A stretch of 64,000 nucleotides of DNA from Penium margaritaceum (Eukaryota > Streptophyta > Zygnematophyceae > Desmidiales > Peniaceae). The first letter of the stretch is position 1; every line of letters starts with the position of its first letter. The position numbers and the translations under genes are program-made. Where the stretch lies: contig SZWC01003604.1 of assembly GCA_023375785.1 (NCBI GenBank), positions 112,721-176,720 on the forward strand, in the 5' to 3' direction. Shown here one piece after another: positions 55,171 to 64,000 of this stretch. The notes below the pieces were generated by a model. That model had not been told where the DNA came from. It searched no databases and saw nothing but the letters and a program-made list of their open reading frames with translations.

Positions 55171-55175
55171 ACTAT

Positions 55176-56116
55176 TAGAGGAGTACCATGACACCGATCC
55201 ACATGGACATTTTGGTGAGGACAAGACAATCAAAGTACTGGCAAGATTCTACAGGTGGGACCACACACAGACTTATGTGGGAGCATTATGCAATTCATGC
55301 GATGCTTGTCAGCACAAAAAACCAAGTTTCATGAGGCCACAGGACCACTACAACCACTCCCCGTTCCAACAAATCCATGGTTCGAATCAGCATGGACCTC
55401 ATGACGGGACTTCTTGCCAAGCCAGAGGGTTATGATGCCATCCTCATGGTTGTAAATAGGTTTTCAAGAATGTGCGAATTCATTCCAATGACGACCACCA
55501 TCACCATTGAGGAAACATCATGGTTATTTTTAAACCACATCGTGCGGTTGCATGGAGCACCATGTACCATAATCAACAACAGAGATAGCCGCTTCACTAG
55601 CCATTTTTGGCATGAAAAAATGATGTTTTTTAGCTGTCAGATCTAGCTATTAACGGTGTTCCATGATCAAACCAACTGGTAAACCAAGAGGACCAATCAA
55701 ATCCTTGAACAACTTATCTGCAACTTATGTGAGCCAAACATGACTGATTGGGTGGAAAACTACCAACACAACATCCATCGCCACAACTTCTCTAGCGCCT
55801 GAAAGGAAATACGGTAGAACCACGCAAAGACACAGGCGGCGATGAAGCCAGAAGCTGACCAATGATGAAATTTCCAGTTCTGGTGATTGTTCCCTTCTCA
55901 GCTTGGTGAACATCAAAATACATGGACAAGACTTTGCGCTCAAGCCCAAACCCTGATGCTTGGGACCGTTTGAGATGAAGCAAATGTAAATCCCAGTTGC
56001 CGCTTGAATTTTCTGCCCGGAAAGTATGGCAATTTATCCGGCCTTCCATGTCAGCAAGTTGAAAGACTACCCAGACCTCAGTAAGAGATTCCCTAGCGGA
56101 GATATTGCTCCTCTAC
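55176..56116 (+). pseudogene. Gyp1 integrase remnant
   Basis: The zinc-binding segment includes GHFGEDKT and CDACQHKKPS (about 55210-55325). The core starts with SMDLMTGL (about 55385) and has the VVNRFSRMCEFIPM block (about 55450). The C-terminal region at about 55960-56100 matches the LGPFEI ... HVSKL type of gypsy integrases. It ends at TCCTCTAC, where the hAT-like element begins. It is a fossil with several breaks. Confidence 0.8.
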
Positions 56117-56505
56117 GAGGTATGGTTAATCGTGCCACTTTTATGCACTACGTTGTCTATGTATACTACATGTAGGATGTTGTAGCTTCCTCGAAGCTTT
56201 CATAAGTGTGTACACCTCTTTGTACACTCTTAGACAAGTGAATGACTGACACCCCCTTTAAATTATTTAGATTTTGTTCCATAAACATAATCCTTCTCAT
56301 TTCTATTTACATATGCTTTAGTTGATCTTGAATTGGATACTTCTGTTCCTAAACGTAATATTGGTCATTTTTGTCTATACTATCATTTGACGAAACATAC
56401 TGATGACCTATTGTATTCGTACATCATTCGGAAGAGCATGGCCACGTTATTCGCTCAAGGCTTTTAATGTCGGTGGCGGACTCACCCTGCCTCCCCCCCC
56501 CCCCC

Positions 56506-56575
56506 NNNNNNNNNNNNNNNNNNNNNNNNNNNNNNNNNNNNNNNNNNNNNNNNNNNNNNNNNNNNNNNNNNNNNN
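56506..56575. other. Assembly gap (70 N) inside a poly-C tract
   Basis: The gap is bordered by C runs on both sides (about 56492-56505 and 56576-56591). The gap is most simply explained by failure of sequencing or assembly through a long C homopolymer. Confidence 0.9.
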
Positions 56576-56729
56576 CCCCCCCCCCCCCCCCACCCCCCCA
56601 TGACCTTGTGTGGAATGGGGGCATTTAGCGGGTACTCTATTGTACGAATGTAAAAATTATTACACAACTAAGACTCTTTTGACTTTGGAGAGGAGGGAGG
56701 CATCGATAACTGCTTCACCCTCTAAACTC

Positions 56730-57850
56730 AACAGGTGTATCGGGGGAGAATAGGGGTAGTCTATGTCATGTACGCAATAAAAATACTAGTGTACGAAACC
56801 ATTCAAAACCATCTCCCTATTCCATACGATGTCAAGGACGGGGGGTCAAGTTTCGATACCCTCCGCCCCCCCTCCAACACCATGAATGTATCGGGGGTGG
56901 GAAGCGGGTGGTGTATCGTAAGTATGCACAAAAAAACCACTAGTGTAGCTACACAATTTTGTACTAAATTTGTTACTTGTCGGATACACTTTCCAGAAAA
57001 CTCCCCCAATTCATTTTTATGTCGGGGGGGGGGGGGGGGGGGGGGGGGTGGAGCGTCGATATCCGGCCCCCCTCCCCCCAAAAGACTGCAGTGTATTGGG
57101 GGAGGGTCGCGGGTAGTATATCGTACGTACGCAAAACAAAGAACACAAGTGTATCGATACATAAGTGTACTACATATGTTACTTGTCGGATACACGATCC
57201 GAAACAAACCCCCGATTCACTTCGAGATCGGGGGGTAGGGCAGGATCGAGCGTCAATGCCCTCCCTCTCCTCCAAAACAGTGAGTGTATCGGGGGAGGGT
57301 AGCGGGTAGTGTATCGTGCGTAAGGAAAAATAGACAAACAAATGTATCGATACACTTGTGTACAATATAGGTTGCAGGTTAGATACACTATCCGAAACAA
57401 ATTCTCCAATACACTTCAATGTCAAGGGGGAGGGAGGTTGAGCATCGATATGCCCCCCTCCCCCCCCCCCCAACACCACGATTGTTTCGGGGGTGGGTAT
57501 CGGGCAGTGTATCTTAAGTACACAAAAAAAAAACATTAGTGTAACTATACACTTGTGTACTAAATATGTTACTTGTTGGATACACGATCTGAAACAATCC
57601 TCAGATTCACTTCTAGGTCGGGGGGGAGGGGGGGGGGGGATCGAGTGTCGATACCCTCTTCCCCCCCCTCCCAGAAACCGAGTGTATTGGGGGAGGGTAT
57701 CGGGTAATGTATCATAAGTACTCAAAACTAAAACACAAGTGTATCGATACACTTGAGTACCATATAGGCTGCAGGATTGTATTGTACGTTCTCGGAGAAG
57801 AAAGCACAAGAGTATCGATACATTTGTGTATTTAATCGGTTCTCATAAAA
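56730..57850. repeat. Tandem array of ~200-bp units with G/C tracts
   Basis: The start word GTGTATyGGGGG (or close) recurs near 56736, 56887, 57091, 57284, 57484 and 57681, giving spacings of about 150 then about 193-204 bp. Each unit has the order: GGGGGAGGG word, GTATCGTAAGTACgCA-like word, a palindrome around TATCGATA, GTTACTTGTCGGATACAC, a G tract, and CGATACCCTCCCCCC. Units have diverged clearly from each other. Long frames across it are low-complexity and not genes. Confidence 0.8.
57024..57048 (+). repeat. 25-base G homopolymer
   Basis: An unbroken run of G within the tandem array. Shorter G or C tracts (about 6-14) occupy the same place in the other units (for example near 57455, 57620 and 57890). 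Such runs can form G-quadruplexes and are unstable, so the true length is uncertain. Confidence 0.85.
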
Positions 57851-58500
57851 TACACTTTCTGATGCACTCCGCTAATATACTTTTGACTTCGAGGGGGGGT
57901 GGGGGGACAAGCCTTAACCCCGTTCCTTCGAAACCTCGACGTTGAACGACGTGATATGTGATTGGAACCGCCCCTCTCCAGCTACCGTCCCCTCGTCGAA
58001 AAAGACAAAATTCACCTTTGGATTGCCGCACGAGCAACAGTGGCAGAAAAAACTTGACTGGCGCTCTCGCGCCAGGCTCTCGCTGTTGCTTGATCGGTTA
58101 TCTACCCCACTTCACGCAGAAATGACATGCGTTAGGCATAAACGTCTTTCATTACGATATACGACAACTAAAATATTACAGAACTAACACAGAAGACTCC
58201 TTTGGTCACAAACTATTCCACATTAGGTCAAAATAAAACTAAAATATTTTCAATAAAGGAGTGCTCTTTTCTGTTTCATTAAAAGTGTGGAAATAATTCA
58301 ATACTCGTATAAGTTAAATGAATATTCCAAAACGATGTACACAAATGAATGTACGTATGATACACATGCAAGAAAATTCCAATAAACATTGCTCTTTTTC
58401 TCGAACTCATTCTAGGAAGGTTCTTTGTCATATAATCTATTCTTTTACACAAGTCAGGTTGTGTATGGATTTGGAGTGATTAAGCATAAGTGTCCTCTAC

Positions 58501-58680
58501 CTCCATCCAAGTGGAAGGGGACATGGAGTACGTGATAAAAGACATCCTCAGACATGGAAAAAAAGGACAAATGTTTCTTGTTCAGTGGTACTGCTATGAC
58601 GTAACGCACAACAGCCGGGAACCCTATGACAACCTTGGCGACGTCGATCACCTCATTGACAACTACTATGTCGGCTAATG
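58501..58680 (+). pseudogene. Gyp1 chromodomain remnant
   Basis: The reading GDMEYVIKDILRHGKKGQMF then LVQWYCYD and YDNLGDVDHLIDNY has the chromodomain pattern (E..VE.IL..R....Q.LVKW.GY....TWEP..NL). It belongs to the same gypsy element as 55176-56116, from which the hAT-like insertion separates it. Confidence 0.75.
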
Positions 58681-60189
58681 TGCCTGGAGGTTGTGGCTGA
58701 AAAGGGGTTTAAGGGTTACGTTCTAAACATACACGAATCCCTAAACTTGGTGTGTGGAATTTATTCCATAACATGTGTGGTCCACCACGCGTCGACCTCA
58801 GGATTTTCATGTTGCACAGCCAACGGAATTTTGACCACCTGTCCCAACCTTGGATGTTCTGTTTCCGAAGGTTCCAACACTTTCTAGAATGGGCAAAAGA
58901 AACTTCACACATTTAAGACTTTTTTGCTTCAACACTGTTCAGTCAACTTCTTGATGATGCTAGACTTTTGCATGGAAGGGCCTCAATATTCTCAAAACCG
59001 CCTGACTTCTCACCAAAGTTTCTTGAAGGGATAACTCACGGCACCATGTTGTACACGTTGCTCGACTCAAGCACCCATGACCCAACATATGCCTCATTCT
59101 TCTTCTTGCTATTGTATGTATGCAATCTACATGTTTGATGCTTTTCATCAAAGTATACTTATTTCTTGATACAGAGTTAATCAATTATGCCAATTCTTTT
59201 ATTCTTCTTCTGCTCCGCATGTCATCCCTGTGAACCATCCCATTTTCCTTGGCATAAAAAATGGATTCATTAAGAATGTTAGGTATTCTCTTACATATTC
59301 ATCTCCATTTACATTATGTTCTTTTGTAAATGTTGAGTGGATTATTTCCCTTTTCTCAAAATAGCTTGGGACCCAAGTCAATAAACTTCTAAAAAAAATT
59401 GAGATGTAACATCAAACTGTCATGCTTCAATTCTTGTGTGGTTCATGCAACGATTCTTCATCATTCTATAGTAGTTCTGTTGTCCTTCTATATGTTTTCA
59501 AATAATAATAACACATTTTAAAGATCTATTAAACTTAAGGTGTACTACGTAACCCTGCGCACACTTTGTGTGCAACAAAAACACCACTTTGATTGATAGA
59601 CATGTGAAGACTTAGCTACAAGGGCTTTCACTGCCGCTTCTAGACTGTAGCTGGCTGATGAGAACAGTGGATTGACGTGGATTTACCACTGCCGGTAAAC
59701 ACGTGTTATGGTCGTATATGACTGGTGGAATGGATCCCATGTTGCAAGCTAAATCGTGTACACAATTTTATAGAACATATGACAACATTGTGAGGTACCC
59801 TGTCTTCCTCTCCCACGTATGCTATATACCCCACAAGTGAAAAATATTTCACCGTCTCCCCACATATTATGAACCCTCCCGGTTCATGACCAGCAAGTGA
59901 GATGGCCAGATAGTGAGTCGTCAACAGTGTCAGCTAAACATGAACACGGGCAAGACACTTGGACCTAAGGTGTAGGTTATTGGTTAACACGACTAACAGC
60001 CTCCCTCCTTTAGGCTGGAGCATCTACACGACAACCATGTTGGGTTTCCCCAACCTCCTACAGTCGCTGTCCATGAATACCGCCCTGCGAGAATGTTGTT
60101 CACTTTTTCCGTATTCAGGTGGTCCTCCCTGCCTTGCATCGATCTGTGCAAGCGGCCAGCTTGCTCTCATAATAGTTGACCACCCCTGT
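58681..60189. other. AT-rich stretch without recognisable gene
   Basis: About 1.5 kb lying between the Gyp1 chromodomain (plus strand) and the Gyp3 chromodomain (minus strand). Both elements should have their 3' LTRs pointing into this stretch, but I could not find a repeated edge to define either. Short frames on both strands have no recognisable content. Confidence 0.5.
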
Positions 60190-60600
60190 GGACAAACAAG
60201 ATTCAGGCTCCCATGAATTATGTTCAGGTCCACAATCAGCCCAATGAACAAGGTACTCCCTAACAACGTCTGACCAGAGTGTAAGCTCTTGGTGCTGGAG
60301 TAGGCAAAGGACCTAGTATTGGCCATCGGCAGCAAAGACTGTTGGCAGTGGCTGAACGGTTCAGTCTGTCGTATATGGAGCCAGCAGGCTCACATGAAAT
60401 ACGTCATGTATTTTTGTACTCGATGGAAGAAGCAATCGTTATGCCACTAGCCTGATGTGTGCCACGATGGGAAACGACCCAATGTACTTCAGTAGAAGTT
60501 TTTGCGCCCCTGGCGACTTCAGTCGAAGGTTCTTAGTGCTTAGCAACACTTTGTCACTAATGTCAAACGAAACCTCACGGCAAATTTTGTTGGCATATGC
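60190..60600 (-). pseudogene. Gyp3 integrase C-terminus and chromodomain remnant
   Basis: About 60570-60400 reads DKVLLSTKNLRLKSPGAQKL, the signature of the integrase C-terminal region in plant chromoviruses, followed by an IHDVFHVS-like block. About 60270-60190 reads EYLVHWADCGPEHNSWEPES, the second half of a chromodomain with its WEP motif. Confidence 0.82.
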
Positions 60601-63060
60601 CTTTTGTTGTTGCTGAGCAACTTGAACGTGACCCTTTGCCTCCTATATCAAGGAGCCTATGCGTTCGGCAAAGGCTTAATCAGAAGCAACATGTCTTCTT
60701 GTACTCCTCCTGGATGCCGACCAGTGTTCAACAAAAACGGTGTGAATCGTGTAGACTCGTTCACCAAGTGATTCATTACAAAGTCAGTTCTTACTAGGAA
60801 TTCGTCCCAATCATTCATGGTAGTGTCCACGTACGTATGGAGCATCTGCTTCCGAGTGTGATTCATGCCCTCTATTTGACCTTCAATTTGAGGGTGAAAA
60901 ACTGTCAATATTTGTGACTTATTTCTAAAGTACTCGTTCATCTTTCGCCTGAACTTACTAGCAAAGTTTACATCGCGATCAAAGATAGTTCACAACGACA
61001 AATCCTGGTATTTTACAACATCCACAAAGAAGTGACAAGTGGTCTCCTCTATGTTCACATCAGTGGTTGTAGGAATGAAGTGTGCCATCTTTGTTAGAGG
61101 ATCGTAAACCACTAGTATTTCATCGTGGCCACGGGCCGTGTCCGGAAGACTAGTCAGGAGGTCCATGCTGACACACTCCCATGGAGTCATAGGGATGGGA
61201 AGTTGTTGGAGTCTAGTAAGCTTTTATCACTAGCCTTGTTCTGAAGACATGGGTCGCATGTCATGTAATACTTAAGGGCATCGACACTCTACCCTGGCCA
61301 CCAATAGTGGTCTGAGAGTACCTGTCCGGTTTTTTTAGGTCCCACATGACCTATGACTGGCGGGTCATGGAACTGGGAGATATTCTTTGCTTGAAAGTCC
61401 CCCGTGTCTGGCACAACAAAATTTTCTCCATGTCATAAGATTCTTGCAGCCTCCACTAATCCGTACTTGTCTAGATTCTGAGAGTCTTGGAACCAAGAAT
61501 CCATACAGTGTCCCATCAAGATCCTGTTTATAAAACTGTTGTAGTGGATAATCTCTTGAGGTGGTTGTTGAAGAGGTGTAGGAGGATCTAGTGTTTGCAC
61601 TATTAATATCATAATGGCCATAAAACACCCACCGACCTTGGTGGTTGCTTTAGTTTTCACAAGTTGTCGGCTTAGTGGATCAGCCACATTGATGCGTCCT
61701 GACCGACATTCCCATGTGAACAAGAATGGGCTCAGTTATTCACTCCAATGCGTCTGTCATCTTAAAAGGTTTGATTGCGACCACCCATAATCCACCACCA
61801 ATGGGTTATGGGTGGTCACGACTGTCACACCCCCTTCAACACCCTCGAGGTAGCAATGCCACATCCTAAAAGCATGTACTACTGGAAGGAGTTCTTGATC
61901 CCAAGTCATGTACTGTGCCTCCACGGGGATGAGCTTCTTGCTCTCATATACAAGTGGGTGACTGTTTTGCATGAGGAATTCTCCAAGTCCTACTACCGAC
62001 GCATCAAATCGCAACCTCCCATGGTTGCGATGGGTCTCGAAGAGATAAGACGGGCACCGCGGATAGAAGCTCTTTGACTTTGAGGAAGTCATTCTTGTAG
62101 TTAGATGTCCAATCCCAATGCACGTCTTTTCATGTGACCCACGTTAACCGCGCTACTATGGTCAAATACCCTTGGATAAACCATCAGACGTAGTTTGCAA
62201 GGCCGAGAAAAGACCAAATTTGCCCAATGTTTTCTGAGTGTGGCCAATCCACCATGGCTTGGACCTTTCATGGATCGACATGGATGTCATCCTTGCTGAC
62301 TATGTGTCCAAGGTATTTGAGCTCATTTTGTGTAAACTTGCACGTGCTCACGTTCGCATAGAACTTCCGCTCCCAAAGGATCGCGAGGAATTTGCGCAGA
62401 TGTGCTATGTTTTCTTCAATGGATTTGGAGAAAACCATGATTACATCCAGGTGAACTACAAAAAAATGGCAATGTCACTTGGCGAACATTCAGTTCATTT
62501 CTCCTTGGAATGTTGGCGGGGTGCTTGTTAGCTCGAAGCATAAAACTCGGAACTGATAGTGTTCCATGTGCGTTCAAAATGTGGTTTTGGAGACATCGTC
62601 TTCTGTAATGCGGATTTGATGGTATCCTTGAGAAAATCCAAAGACAAAAGGATTTTTTCCCCTTGGATTTGGTCAAACATGTCCTCGATCTGCAGTATGG
62701 AGAATCAATCATGTCACCTTGTTCAACATTCGCTAGCCCACGTACATGTGTAAACTACCGTCCTTTTGTTTACAAAAAGGATTGGCGTGCAGTATGGCAA
62801 GCTACTTGGCTCGATCCACCCTTTTGTAAGGCATTTGACCTCTCGCCTCTTTGCTGGACTGAGGTGGTACATGGGTCTGAACAGAGGAGTTGCCTCTAGT
62901 TATAGTAGAATCATGTGGCCCATGTGTCCTTCTGGTGGAATCCCAGCCGGTGGATCTTGGAATGTATCCGAGGACTCTGCCAATAGAAATTTGATCTCTT
63001 GTGGCGTGTCTTCCTTTATGTCATCCTCCACTTTTTGCAACTGAGCCATAAAATATCGAC
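60600..63060 (-). pseudogene. Gyp3 RT-RNase H-integrase remnant
   Basis: Reverse transcriptase covers about 63000-62100, with the DGSLHMYV-like block near 62755 (KDGSLRMCVDYR in typical members). RNase H covers about 62090-61660: LRFDASVVGLGEFLMQ, VYESKKLIPVEAQY, then INVADPLSRQ. Integrase covers about 61400-60640: ECVSMDLLTSLPD, LTKAMHFIPT-type block, VFHPQIEGQIEGMNHTRKQML. It is a fossil with many breaks. Confidence 0.85.
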
Positions 63061-63389
63061 ATCCTTGTCTAATTCTTCTCTTGACCTACATTGCAGACAA
63101 GCCGGAATGGACTTTTAGTCGGGTTTGTAGTAATTCTGTACTTAGAATCAAAGTAAACTGACAATGTCCCTTCCGAATGATGAAGAATTTTTATTCAAAG
63201 CACATCATAGCCTTGTTTTCATGTGGCCAGGGAACACCTTACACCACGTCGAACGGGTCAAGAAGGTTGAGTACCTTAAACATGACACTCTGTGTGTAAT
63301 CTTCAATGTAAAATTTTGGCTTTATACGTACCGATCATGGGAACCATAGAGTCATCAACTTTTTTTTTGTGCCATTTCATGGCTTGTAC

Positions 63390-64000
63390 TTGAGGCCCAC
63401 CTTTCGGGTAAAGCCAGGGCTAGCAAAGCAGTCATACCCTCTAGTGTCAGCGAGCACCTTTACGGGAGCACCTACTAAATATGCTTTGAACTACATCATC
63501 ATGTTATCGCCACTCTTTTGAGTGAACAGGCTTGACGACGGCAAGCCAAGTTAGTGATAAACACGAAATCTATATGCCAAATGCTGCAACTCCAATGATT
63601 CACCCACTCAAGTCCACATCTTGTGGACACATGTGAATTTGGCTAGCACCTTCCAATCTTTAGATTTGAGTGGGTCAAAATTGTTGACCAAAGGTATATA
63701 AAACGTGATTGAACTCATCGCGTTGAAGGCGTTTACTTTAATCACTATGTCACACAAATCTTGCACAGTGGTCGGTGTTGCCACCACAAAGCGTGTACGA
63801 TCATGCATCTCGTCTGGAGATGCCAGCTTTAGTGGGCAATGCCAGTCACCATGTGGAAAATGAGGATCAACAAGAGATGAAAAAACAACTGAGAAATTTG
63901 AGCTCGTCAAAAACTCAAATTGTTTAACATCCGCATCTGAAAATATGAACCCACACCTGTGATCCAATTTTTCCCCTGAGTGGCCCCCACTAACATCACT
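63390..64000 (-). pseudogene. Gyp3 protease and gag-side remnant, runs off window
   Basis: Near 63480-63400 the reading VLADTRGYDCFASPGFTRKVGL parallels the retroviral-type aspartic protease of gypsy elements (VLxDSGASHxFxSPxFxxKxGL). Upstream (about 63967-63610) is a 119-residue frame with no clear motif, placed where the end of gag or the gag-protease link would be. Identity of that frame is uncertain. Confidence 0.6.

Larger units (their letters stand above)
56117..58492. mobile_element. hAT-like non-autonomous DNA transposon, ~2.4 kb
   Basis: An 8-bp direct repeat TCCTCTAC flanks it (56109-56116 and 58493-58500), inside Gyp1 between integrase and chromodomain. Its ends are imperfect inverted repeats sharing the core TATGnTTAATC (left GAGGTATGGTTAATC, right end reversed CACTTATGCTTAATC), with about 14 of 21 bases matching. 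An 8-bp target duplication is typical of hAT elements. No transposase is recognisable. Most of the inside is an AT-rich edge plus a tandem array with G and C tracts. The left terminal bases have drifted, and a 70-bp gap interrupts it. Confidence 0.7.
38791..58680 (+). mobile_element. Gyp1 copy 2: Ty3/gypsy chromovirus in three separated parts (fossil)
   Basis: Gyp1 parts lie at about 38791-39721 (end of reverse transcriptase, RNase H, start of integrase), 55176-56116 (integrase) and 58501-58680 (chromodomain). CopD-1 separates the first two, with ACTAT on both sides. A hAT-like element separates the last two, with TCCTCTAC on both sides. Upstream of 38791 is inverted CopB matter, so gag and most of reverse transcriptase are absent. 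It is broken and is the oldest layer of this stack. Confidence 0.85.
60190..64000 (-). mobile_element. Gyp3: Ty3/gypsy chromovirus, reverse, partial (fossil)
   Basis: Reading on the minus strand from the window edge: gag-like matter, protease, reverse transcriptase, RNase H, integrase and chromodomain, the gypsy order. The 5' LTR lies outside the window and the 3' LTR was not resolved. It is heavily broken, with more than ten disabling changes, and looks old. Confidence 0.85.

Noticed and set aside
56735-57809. Proteins encoded by long frames with poly-Gly/Pro runs
   Set aside because: These frames run through the G/C-tract tandem array on both strands and reflect low complexity, not selection for coding.
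56117-58492. CACTA (En/Spm) element, because the right end reversed starts CACTT
   Set aside because: CACTA elements make 3-bp target duplicates. Here eight bases are duplicated and the left end does not start CACTA.
1-64000. CRISPR array, operon or bacterial gene cluster
   Set aside because: No short regularly spaced direct repeats with unique spacers, no ribosome-binding pattern and no bacterial genes. The content is plant-type retrotransposons throughout.

Overview
This window looks like intergenic, transposon-filled DNA from a land plant or close streptophyte relative. The grounds are Ty1/copia and chromodomain-bearing Ty3/gypsy retrotransposons stacked inside each other, primer sites that match plant initiator tRNA-Met, a miniature LTR element (TRIM), and a DNA transposon. 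I could not place it to genus. I found no credible host protein gene, tRNA, rRNA or CRISPR array. Nearly every long reading frame is retrotransposon coding matter or its antisense shadow. All LTR elements here are decayed and are described only as fossils. Family names below (CopA-D, Gyp1-3) are working labels of mine.

Layout. 1-470: unassigned. 470-2655: tail of a copia element (CopA-1) with its 3' LTR. 2695-10538: a CopB element remnant interrupted by a fuller CopA-2 (4154-9895). 10539-12950: AC-rich spacer, an inverted piece of CopB gag, a piece of chromovirus Gyp1, and the first 491 bp of a CopD LTR. 12951-18367: chromovirus Gyp2. 18368-19199: AC-rich spacer. 19200-30803: CopB-2 with both LTRs, carrying a reverse CopC (20073-25771) in its leader. 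30804-40211: a second copy of the spacer / inverted gag / Gyp1 / CopD-LTR block, carrying reverse CopA-3 (31450-38442), which itself holds a 353-bp TRIM in one LTR. 39722-55170: full-span CopD-1 inserted in Gyp1 and itself interrupted by reverse CopA-4 (46090-52188). 55171-58680: the rest of Gyp1, interrupted by a 2.4-kb hAT-like DNA element holding a G-tract-rich tandem array. 58681-60190: AT-rich, unassigned. 60190-64000: reverse chromovirus Gyp3, running off the window.

Relationships. Target-site duplications set the order of several insertions: TCCTC for CopA-3, ACTAT for CopD-1 and TCCTCTAC for the hAT-like element. The block at about 2.7-12.95 kb is paralogous to about 27.8-40.2 kb, because it shares the spacer, the inverted gag piece and the same CopD insertion junction. 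One copy therefore serves as the empty site for insertions in the other.

The most notable signals are these. Three copia families carry a primer site matching the anticodon arm of initiator tRNA-Met (the half-tRNA priming known from Drosophila copia), while CopD next to them uses the normal 3'-end site. The TRIM has only 71 bp between its LTRs. CopD LTRs hold a conserved cluster of GAAnnTTC heat-shock-type motifs just upstream of TATA. The hAT-like element contains a roughly 200-bp satellite. Three local duplications beside gaps (near 1858, 5328 and 35527) look like unmerged contig overlaps rather than biology.
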